Shown here: piece by piece, positions 22,805-34,647 of the stretch
Position numbering within the stretch: the stretch's first letter is position 1
Layout: each line of letters opens with the position of its first letter
DNA from: Hypericum androsaemum
Lineage: Eukaryota; Streptophyta; Magnoliopsida; Malpighiales; Hypericaceae
Length of the DNA: 64,000 nt
Direction of reading: 5' to 3'
Assembly (NCBI GenBank): GCA_963995505.1
Contig: OZ023183.1
Location: 15,186,671 to 15,250,670, forward strand
Made by a program: the position numbers and the translations under genes
Notes under the pieces: model-generated
Seen by the model: the letters and a program-made list of their open reading frames with translations, nothing else
What the model was told of the DNA's origin: nothing
Databases searched by the model: none

Positions 22805-25571
22805 TTGATAAAGAATGCTTTCTCCACAGGGCAGATTCCTACTAAGTTAAACGAGACCTTGCTTGCCCTCGTACCAAAAGTGTGGAGCCCAGAAAGCATT
22901 AGCCAATTCCGCCCAATTTCACTGTGCAATGTCCCCTATAAGCTGATAACCAAGATCATTGTGAACAGAATCAAAGAGAAACTCCCTGAGCTTATTTCTG
23001 ATGCGCAGGGGAGCTTTGTCCCGGGAAGGCAAATCACGGATAATATTGTCGGGCTGCAAGAGGCTTTGCACTCTATGAAACAGCGGAGAGGGAAAAAGGG
23101 ATGGTTGGCGATTAAAATAGACCTTGAAAAAGCCTATGATCGTGTGAACTGGGACTTCCTAGAAGAAACTCTACTTGATGTTGAACTCCCAAGCAATATG
23201 ATCAATCTTACCATGTCATTTGTTAGGGGCGTGAGCATGAGGGTCCTTTGGAATGGAGAATTGACCACGTCGTTTTAACCCACGCGTGGCCTAAGGCAAG
23301 GGGACCCTGTCTCTCCCTACCTTTTCGTTCTGTGTATGGAGAAATTGGCACAATGAATTAGGGTCGCGGTGGCCAGAAAGGCTTGGAAGCCTATCCACCT
23401 TGGACGCAGTGGACCCCCCCTCTCCCACCTTCTTTTGCCGATGATATCGTGTTGTTTGCTGAGGCATCCATGGAACAGGTGGGAGTTATCAATAGTGGGT
23501 TGGAGACCTTCTGCAAGGCCTCAGGATTGAAGGTAAGTAATCAAAAGTCAAGAGTCTTCTTCTCGCAAAATCTGGCCCAGACAACAAAACGAAACCTAAG
23601 TTTGGCTCTGGGAATTGAGCTAACTATGGACTTGGGTAAGTACTTGGGAGTTCCGGCCATCCATACGAGGGTGAACAAGGAAACATATAGCTATCTTGTG
23701 GAAAAAACCCAGGCTAGACTCTCTGGTTGGAAAGCAAAGCTACTGACTATGGCGGGGTGAGTGACGCTCACGAGATCCCATGTCGACTTAGTCTCACTGA
23801 GAAAACGCCATCCAAGTTTCATCATCAGGGCCTCGTTCATCTCGCGGGCCTTGCGGATGCTTAGGCCACCAAATTTCTGGGGCGACAGACCTCATCCCAG
23901 CAGACCAGGTGTAATTTGCGGGCTTCAGCAGCATCCCCCCAAATGAAATCCCGGTTGATGCGATCTAACTTGACACAAATGCTGGCCGGGAGGTGGACAG
24001 TTTGCATAGCATAGACCGGGATTGTTGCAAGCGAGTCCTGGAGAACAAGTACTGCAAGGGAGTGCAAAGACAGCTGAGGTTCAAACCTAATGCGAGGCCT
24101 TCCTGCGTATGGAGGGGTATGATCAAAATGTCTGGTCCCCTCAAGGCTGGTCTTGGATGGTCTATTGGAAATGGGCGACATGCGGCCTTTTGGAAGGACA
24201 ACTGGATTGTGGGTGCGAGCCCACTTATAGAGGAGGGCTTTTCCATACCTCAAACAGAACTGGAAAAGAGAATCAATGACTATTGGATCGACAACCAAGG
24301 CTGGGATTGGACTACCCTGAGGAATATCCTTCCAGTTAACTGGTGGCCTAAGCTGGAGGCTCAATTCCTGGACCCTTTGAATGCTTCGGACGATGTCCTG
24401 GCCTGGAGACCCTCTCCCACAGGAGAGTTTTCTGCAAAGCAAGTGTACTTTCCCTGATTGAAGGAGGTGAGAGAGCAGAACTCATCATGACGCTTTGGAA
24501 GCGGATGTGGAAGCTTTCAGTGCCAGAAAAGATTCGAGTTTTCCTCTGGAAGTGCATGAAAATGAGGCTGCCGACAAACCAGGAACGTTATAGGCAAAAG
24601 CTTGCTCAAAACCCTTATTGTCACCACTGCAAAGATAGATCTGAGTCTCTCCTACACCTTCTCAGAGATTGTCTGCAAGTGAGTAGGTTGTGGAGAGCTG
24701 TTGTCCCCCAAAATCTCCACCAGCGATTAATTAACATGGAGATTGGAGAGTGGTTCGACTGTAATATTGCGCTGGAAATGGAAATGGTGGAGGGAGTGCC
24801 ATGGAACACTCTTTTTGCAACCATCTATTGGTGGAACTGGCTATGGCGCAATAGTGAGATGTTCGAAACTGCTACCTTCCCGGCATATCAGTTTGCCCTT
24901 CCATTGCGACAGGCGAGGGAATTTGCTGCAGCTTGGACGAAAAATGGCTCCCGGAATGTGCCTACAAGAAGAAGGTCTGAGATGATGATCCTATGGCGCC
25001 ACCCAAGAGAAGGATGGTTCAAGCTTAATACAGACGGTGTTGCAAAGGGAAACACAGGCCATGCGGGCGGGGGAGGGGTTATTCGTGATAGCTGTGGTGC
25101 ATGGTGTGTCGGCTTTGTCAACAACACGGGGGAGTATAGCTCTCTCGCTTCGGAATTTTGGGTTGTGTCGCGTGGACTTTGTCTGACCTAGGATCGGAGG
25201 TATAAAAAATTGATCATGGAGACAGACTCACAAGGGGTCGTGAGTTGTCTTGCCGGGGGACTTGGGAAGGAACACCCTCTCTTCTCCCTCGTGAGCTCAT
25301 GTCAAAACCTCATAAGACGAAATTGGCATGTCGAAGTTCAATGGTGCTGCCGAGAGGACAACCAACTTGCGGATTGGCTCTCCATGCACTTTTATTTCCG
25401 TTAGGCTTTCATGTTTTAAAATTACCTCCAATTGGAAGTATGCAGTTGCTTAGTTTGGATAGCATAGGAGTTGGAACTCCAAGAATGATATGTATGTAAT
25501 ATTTCCTCCTGCTTTTTCAATCATAGGGTGTTAAACGCCCACCATTCCACCCAAAAAAAATAAAAGAAAAA
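22805..25571 (+). mobile_element. 5'-truncated LINE (L1 type) with RT, zf-RVT and RNase H remnants
   Basis: The plus strand encodes a decayed LINE ORF2. The RT core has VPKVWSPESISQFRPISLCN, QGSFVPGRQITDNI, a stop TAA at 23276-23278, then FADDIVLF near 23435 and a stop TGA at 23758-23760 where CGA is expected. From about 23767 to 24031 the sequence is inverted in place. It then resumes with RVLENKYCKG, FWKDNWIVG, zf-RVT CHHCKDRSESLLHLLRDC (about 24617-24670) and RNase H FKLNTDGVAKGN, METDSQGVV and REDNQLADWLS (25018-25390). An A-rich tail ends near 25571. The 5' end is truncated against the tandem repeat at 22804. It is inactive because of multiple stops and frameshifts. Confidence 0.92.
23767..24031 (-). 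mobile_element. In-place inverted segment of the LINE
   Basis: The minus strand reads SLATIPVYAMQTVHLPASIC, KLDRINRDFIWGDAAEARKL and MNEALMMKLGWRFLSETKS in that order. This is exactly the part missing between VTLTRS (plus strand, 23761-23778) and RVLENKYC (plus strand, 24032 on). One single-base frameshift occurs after CRPRNL. The left breakpoint is ambiguous by about 12 bases because GGATCTCGTGAG and its complement occur on both sides. Confidence 0.88.
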
Positions 25572-25619
25572 GATGTCGTACAATTGCAAACAGACAGGCC
25601 CATAGACATTAGCCTATGC
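25572..25619. other. 48-bp filler between the LINE tail and GIGANTEA-like sequence
   Basis: This sequence matches neither the LINE domains nor GIGANTEA. It may be LINE 3' end beyond the A-rich tract or filler at the duplication breakpoint. Confidence 0.35.
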
Positions 25620-27606
25620 TCATACCCCACTGTACCATCTGTTATACATGAAATTATTGGAAGAAGAACAGCATGCCCGTGCTCTGGATGATGAAGAACA
25701 AATGTAGCTGGAAAAAAAATTGAAGTAAATAAACTGTAATTGATAGAAATAATGGTGGGTTGTTCAGATAACAAGATGACATACCGCAAATTAAGTCTAA
25801 AACTAAGAAAAATCAAGGCATGGTACAATAAAATAGACATAAATTCTTCCTTGTGAGAAATCTTTTGGGAAATCCTTGGCGAGGAGTACCACTTGCAAAG
25901 ATCTAGGAAGGAATCGACCTCCACCAAATAGGGCTGCGGATGGTCCTGTCCAATATCTCGACCGACATAGGGACGAGCTAGGGAGGAATCGACCTCCACC
26001 AACACTTGCGAAGTAAGTACAGTCACGAAACAAGTGCATCAAAGTCTCACCACCACAAAGACATCTAGGAGAGGTACTTACACTAGTCTGGTGTCGTCAG
26101 AATCTCTCCGCATTGGTCATCAAGTTGCCATGAAATAACAATCAATTGAACACATGTGTACCCTAATAAACCTTTAAAGACCATATTTAAGACCAAGTCA
26201 ACTCCCTGAAATTGGTACTAACTCCCCACACAGTGCTTTGTAGAGTGACTTAAGGTGTCCGTGGCCGACGACGTAGAGGAAAGATCAGCGGCTACCACCG
26301 AGGCCAATAATGGTGTCTTTAGGAGCTCTATCAAACGCGCCAAATCCCATCCTATGGGCTACCTATAATAGTCAGCAACACACTTCACTTCTTCATCTGG
26401 TGATAGATCCCCTAACAAATGATTGCGGCGAAGCGAAAACAGCAGCAATGGATCATTAAAAAAGGAAGTACCCAAAACATTGCCTTCGCTCTACCGCAAA
26501 CCAAGAGAAAAGGCCAAACTGGACTTTACCATTGCTTGCCACGTCATAGGGATTCCTGACCTATGCACCAGCATATCTATCCCTGTGCACCCCCTACCAC
26601 ACATGATAGTCAGGACGTGTGCCCAGATAGCGTCATGCGACTGCAAAAAGCGTCATGGTAGTTTAGATAAATTTTCCATGTTAGCTACTTGTGCTGGTCG
26701 GATACCAAGCCCACCAGCAGCCTTTGGGTGGCAGATGGTGTCCCAGTCAACAAGATGGGTCCACCTAGTTTCCTCACCACTGTCCCAAATAAACTCCTGC
26801 ATACACCTGTTCATATATGTATAAATAGACATAGAAATAATATCATTATGCATAACATGTGAAGGTATAGCTGACATTACTGAACGGGCTAATACATCGT
26901 CAAATAGGTGTTTCTCGTGAGATGGAGAACGATTACGGACCAGCTGTTTAATTGAACAAGCGTACAAGGAAAGAATAAAGTACAGAGTGTCAATTTTTTA
27001 AAGCAATATACAGATAAAAACCAGGAATTTAACAAGGACCTCTGCAATATCTTCGGGGAAATGTTCCCCTGTAAATTGCCCAATGTACTCAACATAAGCA
27101 AAAGTTTGTGCCTGCAGATACATGCTTTTGTTAGCAATAGAACAAGCTATGCACCAACTTCTTGCAAAAAAAACAATTTCATGTAAGCCATTATCTTTTC
27201 ACTGAATTTTGTTACTAGTTACCATAGATATTTGTCCACAATAATTGAGATACCTACAACAAATTTTCTTTGAAGTATCAATTATGTACTTCGTCACTTT
27301 AACAGACATTTCGACACACAAATTCCCATCAGCATTAAATCAAAAAGAGGTCAGTTGCTTTTATGCTGAATTAAGATACCCCATTTTCACATGCACCATC
27401 TAATTCAAATCCAAAACTTACATTGCAAATAGTAAAAGCTGTAAAATCAAATTGCGGTCACGCCATCACCACGAAAAAAGGAAACAAAATCAGCATCCAG
27501 CATGGAAAACAAAACCCGTCTTTTGGCTAACCTTTCGTTGTTCTGCATCTTGTGGAGGAGGCCAGAATAATGAGGAGAACTTAAGACTATCAATCCATCT
27601 CTCCAT
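25620..27606 (-). pseudogene. Truncated second copy of GIGANTEA (exons 1-4 only, disrupted)
   Basis: Exon copies on the minus strand: exon 1 27606-27532 (MERWIDSLKFSSLFWPPPQD intact), exon 2 27111-27040, exon 3 26943-26889, and part of exon 4 25707 to about 25620 (ATFVLHHPEHGHAVLLPIIS, then divergence after DGTV). Exons 1-3 still have good splice sites upstream of the break. A LINE piece is inserted exactly at the exon 3 end and removes its donor, and exon 4 is cut short. All downstream GIGANTEA exons (over 90 percent of the protein) are missing. It arose by partial tandem duplication, since the upstream region is duplicated too. It cannot encode GIGANTEA; a short N-terminal peptide could be transcribed. 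Confidence 0.93.
25795..26888 (-). mobile_element. LINE fragment inserted into the GIGANTEA copy
   Basis: The minus strand reads LARSVMSAIPSHVMHN, CMQEFIWDSGEETRWTHLVD and CHPKAAGGLGIR (end of LINE RT) from 26888 down. After a frameshifted part comes zf-RVT-like ERFRRHQTSVS with CLCGGETLMHLFRDC near 26030-26100. The low-coordinate end (25795-25905) is a segment also present at 7775-7895 and 30775-30890, so that part was present elsewhere in the intergenic block. The LINE type differs from the one at 22805-25571. Confidence 0.8.
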
Positions 27607-27624
27607 AAGGTAACTTCTTTTCTT

Positions 27625-27979
27625 TGTTGGAGATAATCTCACATCGGAAGTTGCAAGTAGATTGGGCCTGTTTATAAGGGTGGAAGATCCACCTACTCAC
27701 TACCTTAAGGTTTTGGGTAGGATATGGAAATTCCTATATGGTATCAGAGCCAATTGCTCAAACGAGCCCATGGCCTGTTGTGCTCACACGGTCCGCCTTT
27801 GAAAACACGAGAGGCAGTGTGAAGCCCGTGCAAACTTCAGCCCGATGGGCTTCGTTTGAGGGGGCGTGTTGGAGATAATCCCACATCGGAAGTTGCAAGT
27901 GGATTGGGCCATTTATAAGGGTGGAGGATCCACCTACTCACTACCTTAAAGTTTTGGGTAGGATATGGAAATTCCTATA
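27625..27979. mobile_element. Complete TRIM (miniature LTR retrotransposon), 355 bp
   Basis: The two LTRs are 27625-27738 and 27867-27979, each running TGTTGGAGATAATC to AAATTCCTATA. A tRNA-iMet-type primer-binding site TGGTATCAGAGC starts right after the first (27739-27750). A G-rich polypurine tract TTGAGGGGGCG lies before the second. A perfect 5-bp target duplication TTCTT flanks the element (27620-27624 and 27980-27984). The internal part is only 128 bp and non-coding, so movement depended on proteins from other elements. It sits 19 bp upstream of the start codon of the GIGANTEA copy. Near-identical LTRs suggest it is young. Confidence 0.95.
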
Positions 27980-27984
27980 TTCTT

Positions 27985-29760
27985 CGCACCCTTTATGCAG
28001 CCAGACAGCTTCACAACTAGCCACCACAAGCTTCGCCAGACTGTTTACCAACCAAGAACCAATATATCGTAATTCAACATCCCAACAAAGGTTAGCGCCT
28101 CAGAATCCTAGAATACCTAAAAGTGAATACGAACATCAAAAGCCAGTAGGCTCGCAAATGTCAGAGGTGGAACGAAACACCTCCCTCGACGAAAAAATCC
28201 GCCTTAGATGTCGGGATCTGGAAGTTCAATACTTCTCCACTCTATTTTGCAAGAAAACATAAGGTGTTTGGTGATAATCAATACTATCAAAAATAGATAT
28301 GCATAGGCAACAAAACTTTCTTAGTTAATTCACATACACAAAAAAAACAAACTTTACTAATTATCAATTAAAATAAACAACTACTACTGAAGCAAATTCA
28401 GCGAAAATTGGACAACAATAGAAGGCGAACAACAAACAAAAGCATCCGAATCACGACAGAGAAAAGGGAAATTAATCATCCTAACCAAGAAAAACCAAGG
28501 TACCCAAATGCATACCTAACCTAAAAAGGCATCCTGTAACCATATTGGTGTACATAATTCAACAAAAAAAACACAGAAACTAGAAATTAAAGAAAAATAT
28601 TACAAGCTGAACTGAAACATTAACAGCCCAAAAAATAAGGAAAAAAACAAGAAAATGAAAAGGCAGAAGAACCCAAACTGACCTAGTGGAGTTGGGGCTT
28701 GAGGGTTTGAGCCAATTTCTCTCTCTCTCTGGCTACGATATTTCTGGGTTGAGAGGGTATGGATGATACAGCCTTGGCACTGTAAAAAAGATGAGATTTT
28801 TTTCACCCCATCTTTTTTCTAGGAATTTATCTTTGAAGTGGGTTTTCTCTTTGGAAGAAGTGGTATTTCTTTTGAATTAGAGAGAGAATGGGAGGGAGGG
28901 AGGGAAGATCTTTCTCTCTTGTTTGGTGGCCTCTGCTGGGAGATTTGGGTTGCAGACGTGGCGATGATATTTTCCTCGCCCCTTACAGGCCCACGTCAGA
29001 AGGTTATGTCCATGTCACGTGCATACAGCGTATGTGTACATACATGGCATGTGTATGTAATAAATAAGAAACGTCACTTTAACTACCAAACTTCACTTTA
29101 TACCAAAAAAAAACTACCAAACTTTACTTGTTCGATTAACTGTATACGTGATAAAGGAACTTAGATTCGGATTTTGGTTTCGATCAATGTAAAAATTATT
29201 ATTGAAAGAACGAATTGAGCTTAGAGAGGACTTACTAATAGTTTCCAATAAAAAGGAACTTTTTTCGGGTGAATAAATGACATTGCATAATTTTAAATAC
29301 CAGAGGTTAAAAACACACTACTTGCTTCTTCTTTTTGGTGTAAACGAAGGGGCAAATGGTCCCTAACGTTTATTCATCAACAAGCAATACATCGGGAAAT
29401 ACTATCCCCTCGCATCATTCAAATTCTGATCCAAACAAAAAAAATGGGTGAAGTAACAAGCTCAACATAGTCAAAGGAGGTTGTGAGTGCATGCTTCAAG
29501 AGTGCATCTGCTACTTGGTCGCCCCTCCCACTAAATTTGTTGAATGTGGATCATCCAATCACGAGACAACTGCTCCCTCTCGCAATCAATGAGGGTCGAC
29601 AACGAACAATCTCGTGGTGCGTCGCGATCAACAAGAGTATGGCAAGCGACTAGTCAACCACGACCTAAACTCGGCAAATTCCTCTCTCCCATGACATACC
29701 AAGAAATAACGTTTTCTCATCTTTCTACAAATTACTATTATATTTTTCAAATAAGATAAT
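27985..29760 (-). promoter_or_regulatory. Second copy of the GIGANTEA upstream region
   Basis: Collinear with about 5510-7310, including the leader, the G-box (29016-29021), the CTGTAAAAAAGATGAGATTT tract near 28778 and the LINE RNase H fossil (29455-29680). It differs by frequent substitutions and small indels. It now lies upstream of a broken gene. Confidence 0.75.
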
Positions 29761-32700
29761 TTCGGAACTATTGTGCATACTAAGTATTTTTTTTCCATAG
29801 AAGTACTTTTTGGTGGGGGTGAAAAGTAATTCTAACCACATTAAAAGTATATGATTAAATGATAACAAGCATTTTTATTTCAGTTATTAACATAAAGCAT
29901 CTACCGAAGTACTTTTTTTAACAAATCATTTAGTATTCACACATTTATTAGAGAGTAATATATGGGTTGGAATCGAATAGAACCAGAAAGATGATAATGC
30001 TTTTGTTGCTTTTCAATACTCATATTGGAGTCATCTGATTTATCATAAATAATGTCTCGTCAATTGATTTGCACACTAAGAGATTAGCGTAGCGCATCTT
30101 TGTTAATAAAACTCAAAATCATATCAAACTTCAAAAACCATCAAAATATTGATGTGTTAAATTTTGATTTAAAAAAATTTGTCACCATTTGTGGTTCTCA
30201 CCACCTCAAACATGCATTAGTAGATTCTTTGAGTCAAATATGAACCCGAATATTAGCTTGCCGGGCAATTAATTTAGTGCTAAATTAATGAACTTTTCAA
30301 ACACTATCCCACAATAAAAAAAGTTCGACCCACATATATTTTTTTAAAAGAAAAGAAAGTATAGCCTACCTTTTTTAATCAACTTTTAAAAAATTTAGGA
30401 ATTGCTAAATCATAACATCCAACATATTTCTGTGCAATAGTATCTGTTACATGCATCGAAATTATTGTGTTCATTGTATCAAAATTAAATAAATCTCTTT
30501 TTTTAATTATGCTATTCCATTCATAAAAAAACAAATTTCATTTTACATTTTTATGGTAATTATTATTTCTCTTGTAATCTACAGATATTATATGCTTAGC
30601 TTGTATGAATAAAAAATATTTTTTATGTGCAATTCTTAAGGGATTGAAATTGGCTTCGCAGCTAGGAATCAAATATCTCCATAAAAATACACAAACACCA
30701 ATCATCTAACAAGTGATAAATTATATACATTTCTCGGAAATAAAATTTATACTGTATACTATATATAGTACTAAAAGTCTAAAACTAAGAAAAATCAAGG
30801 CATGGTACAATAAAATAGACATTTTTTTCTTGTGAGAAATCTTTTGGGAAATCCTTATTGGCTAGGAGTACCACTTGCGAAGATCAGACCTGATCCTCCT
30901 TGGATGGGCCCCACCCGGTGCTGAGTTGGCAATGCAAGTTGAGGCATCTACTGTGCTAGATATTTTTGTGGGTTCTTTGAACGGTTCCAAATCTCCTGCG
31001 CTACGGTGATCAACTTGCGGTGTAGATTTCGACGTTTCGTATCTTCCTATTAATGACTTCTTTCTGTTCATAAAAATATGGGAAAATATATTTTAGGGTA
31101 TAATGATATCAACTCCAGGAGCTCACAACCCCTCCCGATGAGAGTAGGTTGGCATAACCGTGTTAACTAATGACCAAAGTATTAGTTGCCAAGCACTTGG
31201 ATGCTAGCATGTGTTAACGAGTACCGAGCTACATACAAAATGCAAATCAGTGAAAGTTAAGGTCGGACTAGTTCTATCAAGACAAATTTGATAGTCTACA
31301 CCAACGAAAGAGGTATGATAAACACGACAAATATTGGATTAGTTTAAGGCCGATTCAAACAGATGACAATATTAACTAGAGGATCGGTCCTAGGTCCATC
31401 CTAGTATGCATACATAAACATAATTAACAACTAACAATAAAACAAATTAGAAACTAAACAATAGTCGAACAGGATGGGTGGTCACCACGTGGACGAGCCC
31501 CTCGGTCTCAGGTTGACTCCCAAGTTTCGAAAATTCACAAATTGCCAACTATTAATAGTTTTTTAGGCTACTATCTCCATGACAACTCACGTCATTTTTT
31601 TCTCTCGTATTGGCACATGACAAAGATTTGAAAGATTCAGAAAATCACGAAACTTGAAAATTAAAACACTAAAAACTAGATGGATTAACTGTAATTTAAG
31701 TTTGAACCCCGTGTCACATGCATATCCATCTTTTATTACTTCAATTAAAAGTCCGCAGCCATTTTTTCTGTGAGAGCCATCGGTTAGTAGTTACCACGAA
31801 AAAGCATAAAATAATTATGTAAGTGACACGGGTTAAGGCCCTCCTCGTTGAGTCACATCCAAGTAGCAGTAGCCATGCCCAACAACAGAAAAGTATCTAG
31901 TGAATTTAATACTTACTTAAAGAAAATATTACGAATTTTAAAGTTATTATTGATAGTGTTCGGGAATCTGAAATATACGAAATTTAAAAATGGACACGAA
32001 TGTACTAGCCAATCACAGGAGGGGAACTAGTGTCCAAATACTTTCCCACACTTGGTCCAATCTCCCACAGTTGATTAATATATCTATATCCATCTCTTAG
32101 CTTTTGCTTTTAACCATGTGGTCTCCTTTAAAAACAATAATAATTCATGTAATCACGAAAATAATAGAGTGTACCTACCACGGTTAATTCCTTTGTAATG
32201 CTCCGATTAAAAAAAAGGATCTCTTTTTGGTTGTTATAAGTGTATGTCCGTTCTTGTGCCATCCCCAATTTTAAAAGGGATTTTACAAAGAGGAGAGAGA
32301 CGAAATATGTGGGAGGTAGACATAAATCGTTAGAGCTATTGTGATTTGAAGTGAAAATGAAGAAATAGGGCAAGGGCTTTTTTTTTGTTCGGTGTAGAGT
32401 ACTAGGATTTTTAGTGAATTTTGGGTAGGAGTAGAATTTATGTATTGATTGGTAATTTTTATAATTCGATGTTACAATTATTATTTTTAGTTAAATTGAG
32501 TAACACAAGATTAGATAATATCTCACTTAACCTTGTTTTGATAAACTGGTATATTTTTTCTTGCTTTAATTTGTGTAACTTTGTTCAACTACGGATGCAT
32601 AATAACAATATATGTCAAAAGATCAATTTTATCAAACCAGAGAGATTGCATTATAATTTTCTAAAGAGTAGGAAAACAAATGACAATAATAGTAGTTTGC

Positions 32701-33019
32701 CATTATTTTTTCTAGCTAAATTTAATAGTATTATTATGCGGTTCACACTTTTTTGTCCTTTGTTAAAAGGAAAATATAGGATCAACTCGTGATTAAATTT
32801 TTATCAGGAGTTAGATGTGGCCTATGTAAGTTCAAATAGCCTCGAAATACTTTCCAACAAAATAGTAGACATCTCAATTCTTTTAATCTCCGGCAAGCAT
32901 TGTCAAATCCAACTTACGAATAGTTCTCTCGAGGGCTGTTTGAGTTTGAATGTGCTTATGCGGTCACATCGTCCTTTTATTGCTCTTAATAAAAAGATGG
33001 AAAGTTCGGTTACGCATCA
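29761..33019. other. AT-rich intergenic block, copy B
   Basis: No gene. 30688-30920 matches 7704-7930, and 32140-33019 matches 8040-8860. The stretch 30930-32110 has no counterpart that I could find in copy A, so it is either inserted here or lost there. Short frames have no domain. Confidence 0.55.
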
Positions 33020-33028
33020 AAAAATAAT

Positions 33029-34638
33029 GGGAAAAGTCCACATAAGTACCCTGTGGTATCTCCGATTATCACTTGAGTACCTTGTGGTTTAAAAATGATA
33101 GAACCGGTCCAATTTATTTCAATTTTTATCACTTAAGTCCACCCAACCCGGTTCACCCGTTTTTTGTCAAAACGGCGTCGTCTAGGCGCTTGCGTGGACT
33201 GCCACGTAACTTTGACCTGAATTAAGTTGTTGCTGACGTGGCAATGGGTAAATTACCATATTAATACATAATTTGTTTAAAATTTTTCAAAAAACCCTTA
33301 TCCTCCCCTCTCTCATTCTCTCTCTTCGGTCATCTTCAACCTCCCATCTCCCAAGCCTCCCCATCTTCAACTTCCACTCAACAAACAAAACACCCAATAT
33401 CAAACACCCAAAACTCAGAAAATTGAATTCCCCATCTCAACCAAATATCATGACAATGGGACCCAAATAAAAAAATTAGTTTTTCTTGGCCTTCTTGTTA
33501 AGACCAATTGATTCAAAACCATATTTCACAAGAACTAATCAATTTAAAAAAAAGCAAGAACCAACTCGGGGGACCATCGTCGAGGCGTAAGACACCACAT
33601 CCTTCTCGGGCATTGCGTTGAACACGCACCTAGCAACATCAAATTCCCCTGCCTTGACGTGCACTAGAACCAAACCAGACCACTTGACTGCATCCGCCTC
33701 TACTGTCTCACCGAACACCTTCCTGGCAGCCACGGGGCTACCCCTTATTGCGTACAAATGAATTAATGAATTCTGGACATACAAATGAGATGAAAACCCT
33801 AACTTTACAACCAACCCATGTATCTCATCACACTCCAAAACCAAGAACAAATCGCTGACCTTCACTCTCGACCTAGCAATTATCAAAAAATTAAAGCTGA
33901 ACTCATCAGGTTAGAGAGGAACCCTCCTCATCTGATTAAAGATGTAAATAGACTGGGATGGAACTGGGCTCTTCGCATAACCCCGAATAAGGGTGTTGTA
34001 AACGAACGCCGTCGGTTCGGGAATTTGATCGAACATGCAGTGGGCGTAGCACAAATCACCCAAGGGCGAGACAGCGGCGAAATAGAGCATCTTGGTGAGC
34101 GGTAGACTGTGTGTATAAAGGTTGGAGGTGATGCAATGTTCCTCGCTTAAGCAAAAAGGTTTAGGGTTCTCAATTTTTTGTCACCAAGAAACACCAAAAA
34201 CCATTTTTTGTCAAATGGGCCTTCACTTTTCTTGTGAAATTTGGTTCTCGGTGTTGAATTGGGATTTTTCAAGGGGTTTAGGGTTCGGAGAGAGAGAGAG
34301 AGGAGGAGGAGACTAGAGGAGAGAGGGGAAGAGGATGAGGGAAGAGAAAAAAAAGGAGAGAGAGGATTAATGGCTTTTTTAAATAAAAAAAAACTAATAG
34401 GGACTGATTGGGTAATTATTCACATGCCATGTCATTATCGAGTTGTCCGAGTCACTAGCAATCTAGGCGCCACGTAGGCATCAAAACGACGCCGTTTTGA
34501 AAAAAAATGGGTGAACCGGGTTGGGTGGACTTAAGTGATAAAAATTGAAATGAGTTGGACCGGTTCTATCGTTTTTAAACCACAAGGTACTCAAGTGATA
34601 ATCGGGGATACCACAAGGTACTTATGTGGACTTTTCCC
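33029..34638. mobile_element. Pack-MULE carrying a PPR gene fragment, 1.6 kb
   Basis: The arms begin GGGAAAAGTCCACATAAGTA and end with the inverted TACTTATGTGGACTTTTCCC. Each is about 130 bp and contains repeated ACCYTGTGGT motifs. A perfect 9-bp target duplication AAAAATAAT flanks it (33020-33028 and 34639-34647). There is no transposase. The interior carries a minus-strand pentatricopeptide-repeat coding fragment plus sequence that looks like its flanks. This is the standard structure of a gene-capturing, non-autonomous Mutator-like element. Confidence 0.93.
33545..34140 (-). pseudogene. Captured PPR protein fragment
   Basis: Minus-strand reading in one frame: LTKMLYFAAVSPLGDL, AHCMFDQIPEPTAFVYNTLI, RGYAKSPVPSQSIYIFNQM, a stop before PDEFSFNFL, then EIHGLVVKLGFSSHLYVQNS, LIHLYAIRGSPVAARKVF and ARCVFNAMPEKDVVSYASTM. 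The pattern (x-x-x-NTLIRGYA..., Y-V-Q-N-S-LI-H-L-Y, V-F-x-x-M-P-E-K-D-V-V-S) is that of a PLS-class PPR protein, which bind organellar RNA. About 200 codons are present with one internal stop and no organelle-targeting start, so it is a fragment. It lies wholly within the MULE at 33029-34638. Confidence 0.88.
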
Positions 34639-34647
34639 AAAAATAAT

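Noticed and set aside
24487..25191. 234-codon plus-strand frame as a host gene
   Set aside because: It contains zf-RVT (CHHCKDRSESLLHLLRDC) and RNase H (FKLNTDGVAKGN) and is the 3' part of the LINE.
25517..26026. 169-codon minus-strand frame joining GIGANTEA-like and LINE-like sequence
   Set aside because: It only crosses intron remnant, exon 4 copy and inserted sequence by chance. Only the ATFVLHHPEHGHAV part is genuine exon.
33818..34105. 95-codon plus-strand frame in the Pack-MULE
   Set aside because: It is antisense to the PPR fragment, which has clear repeat motifs on the minus strand.
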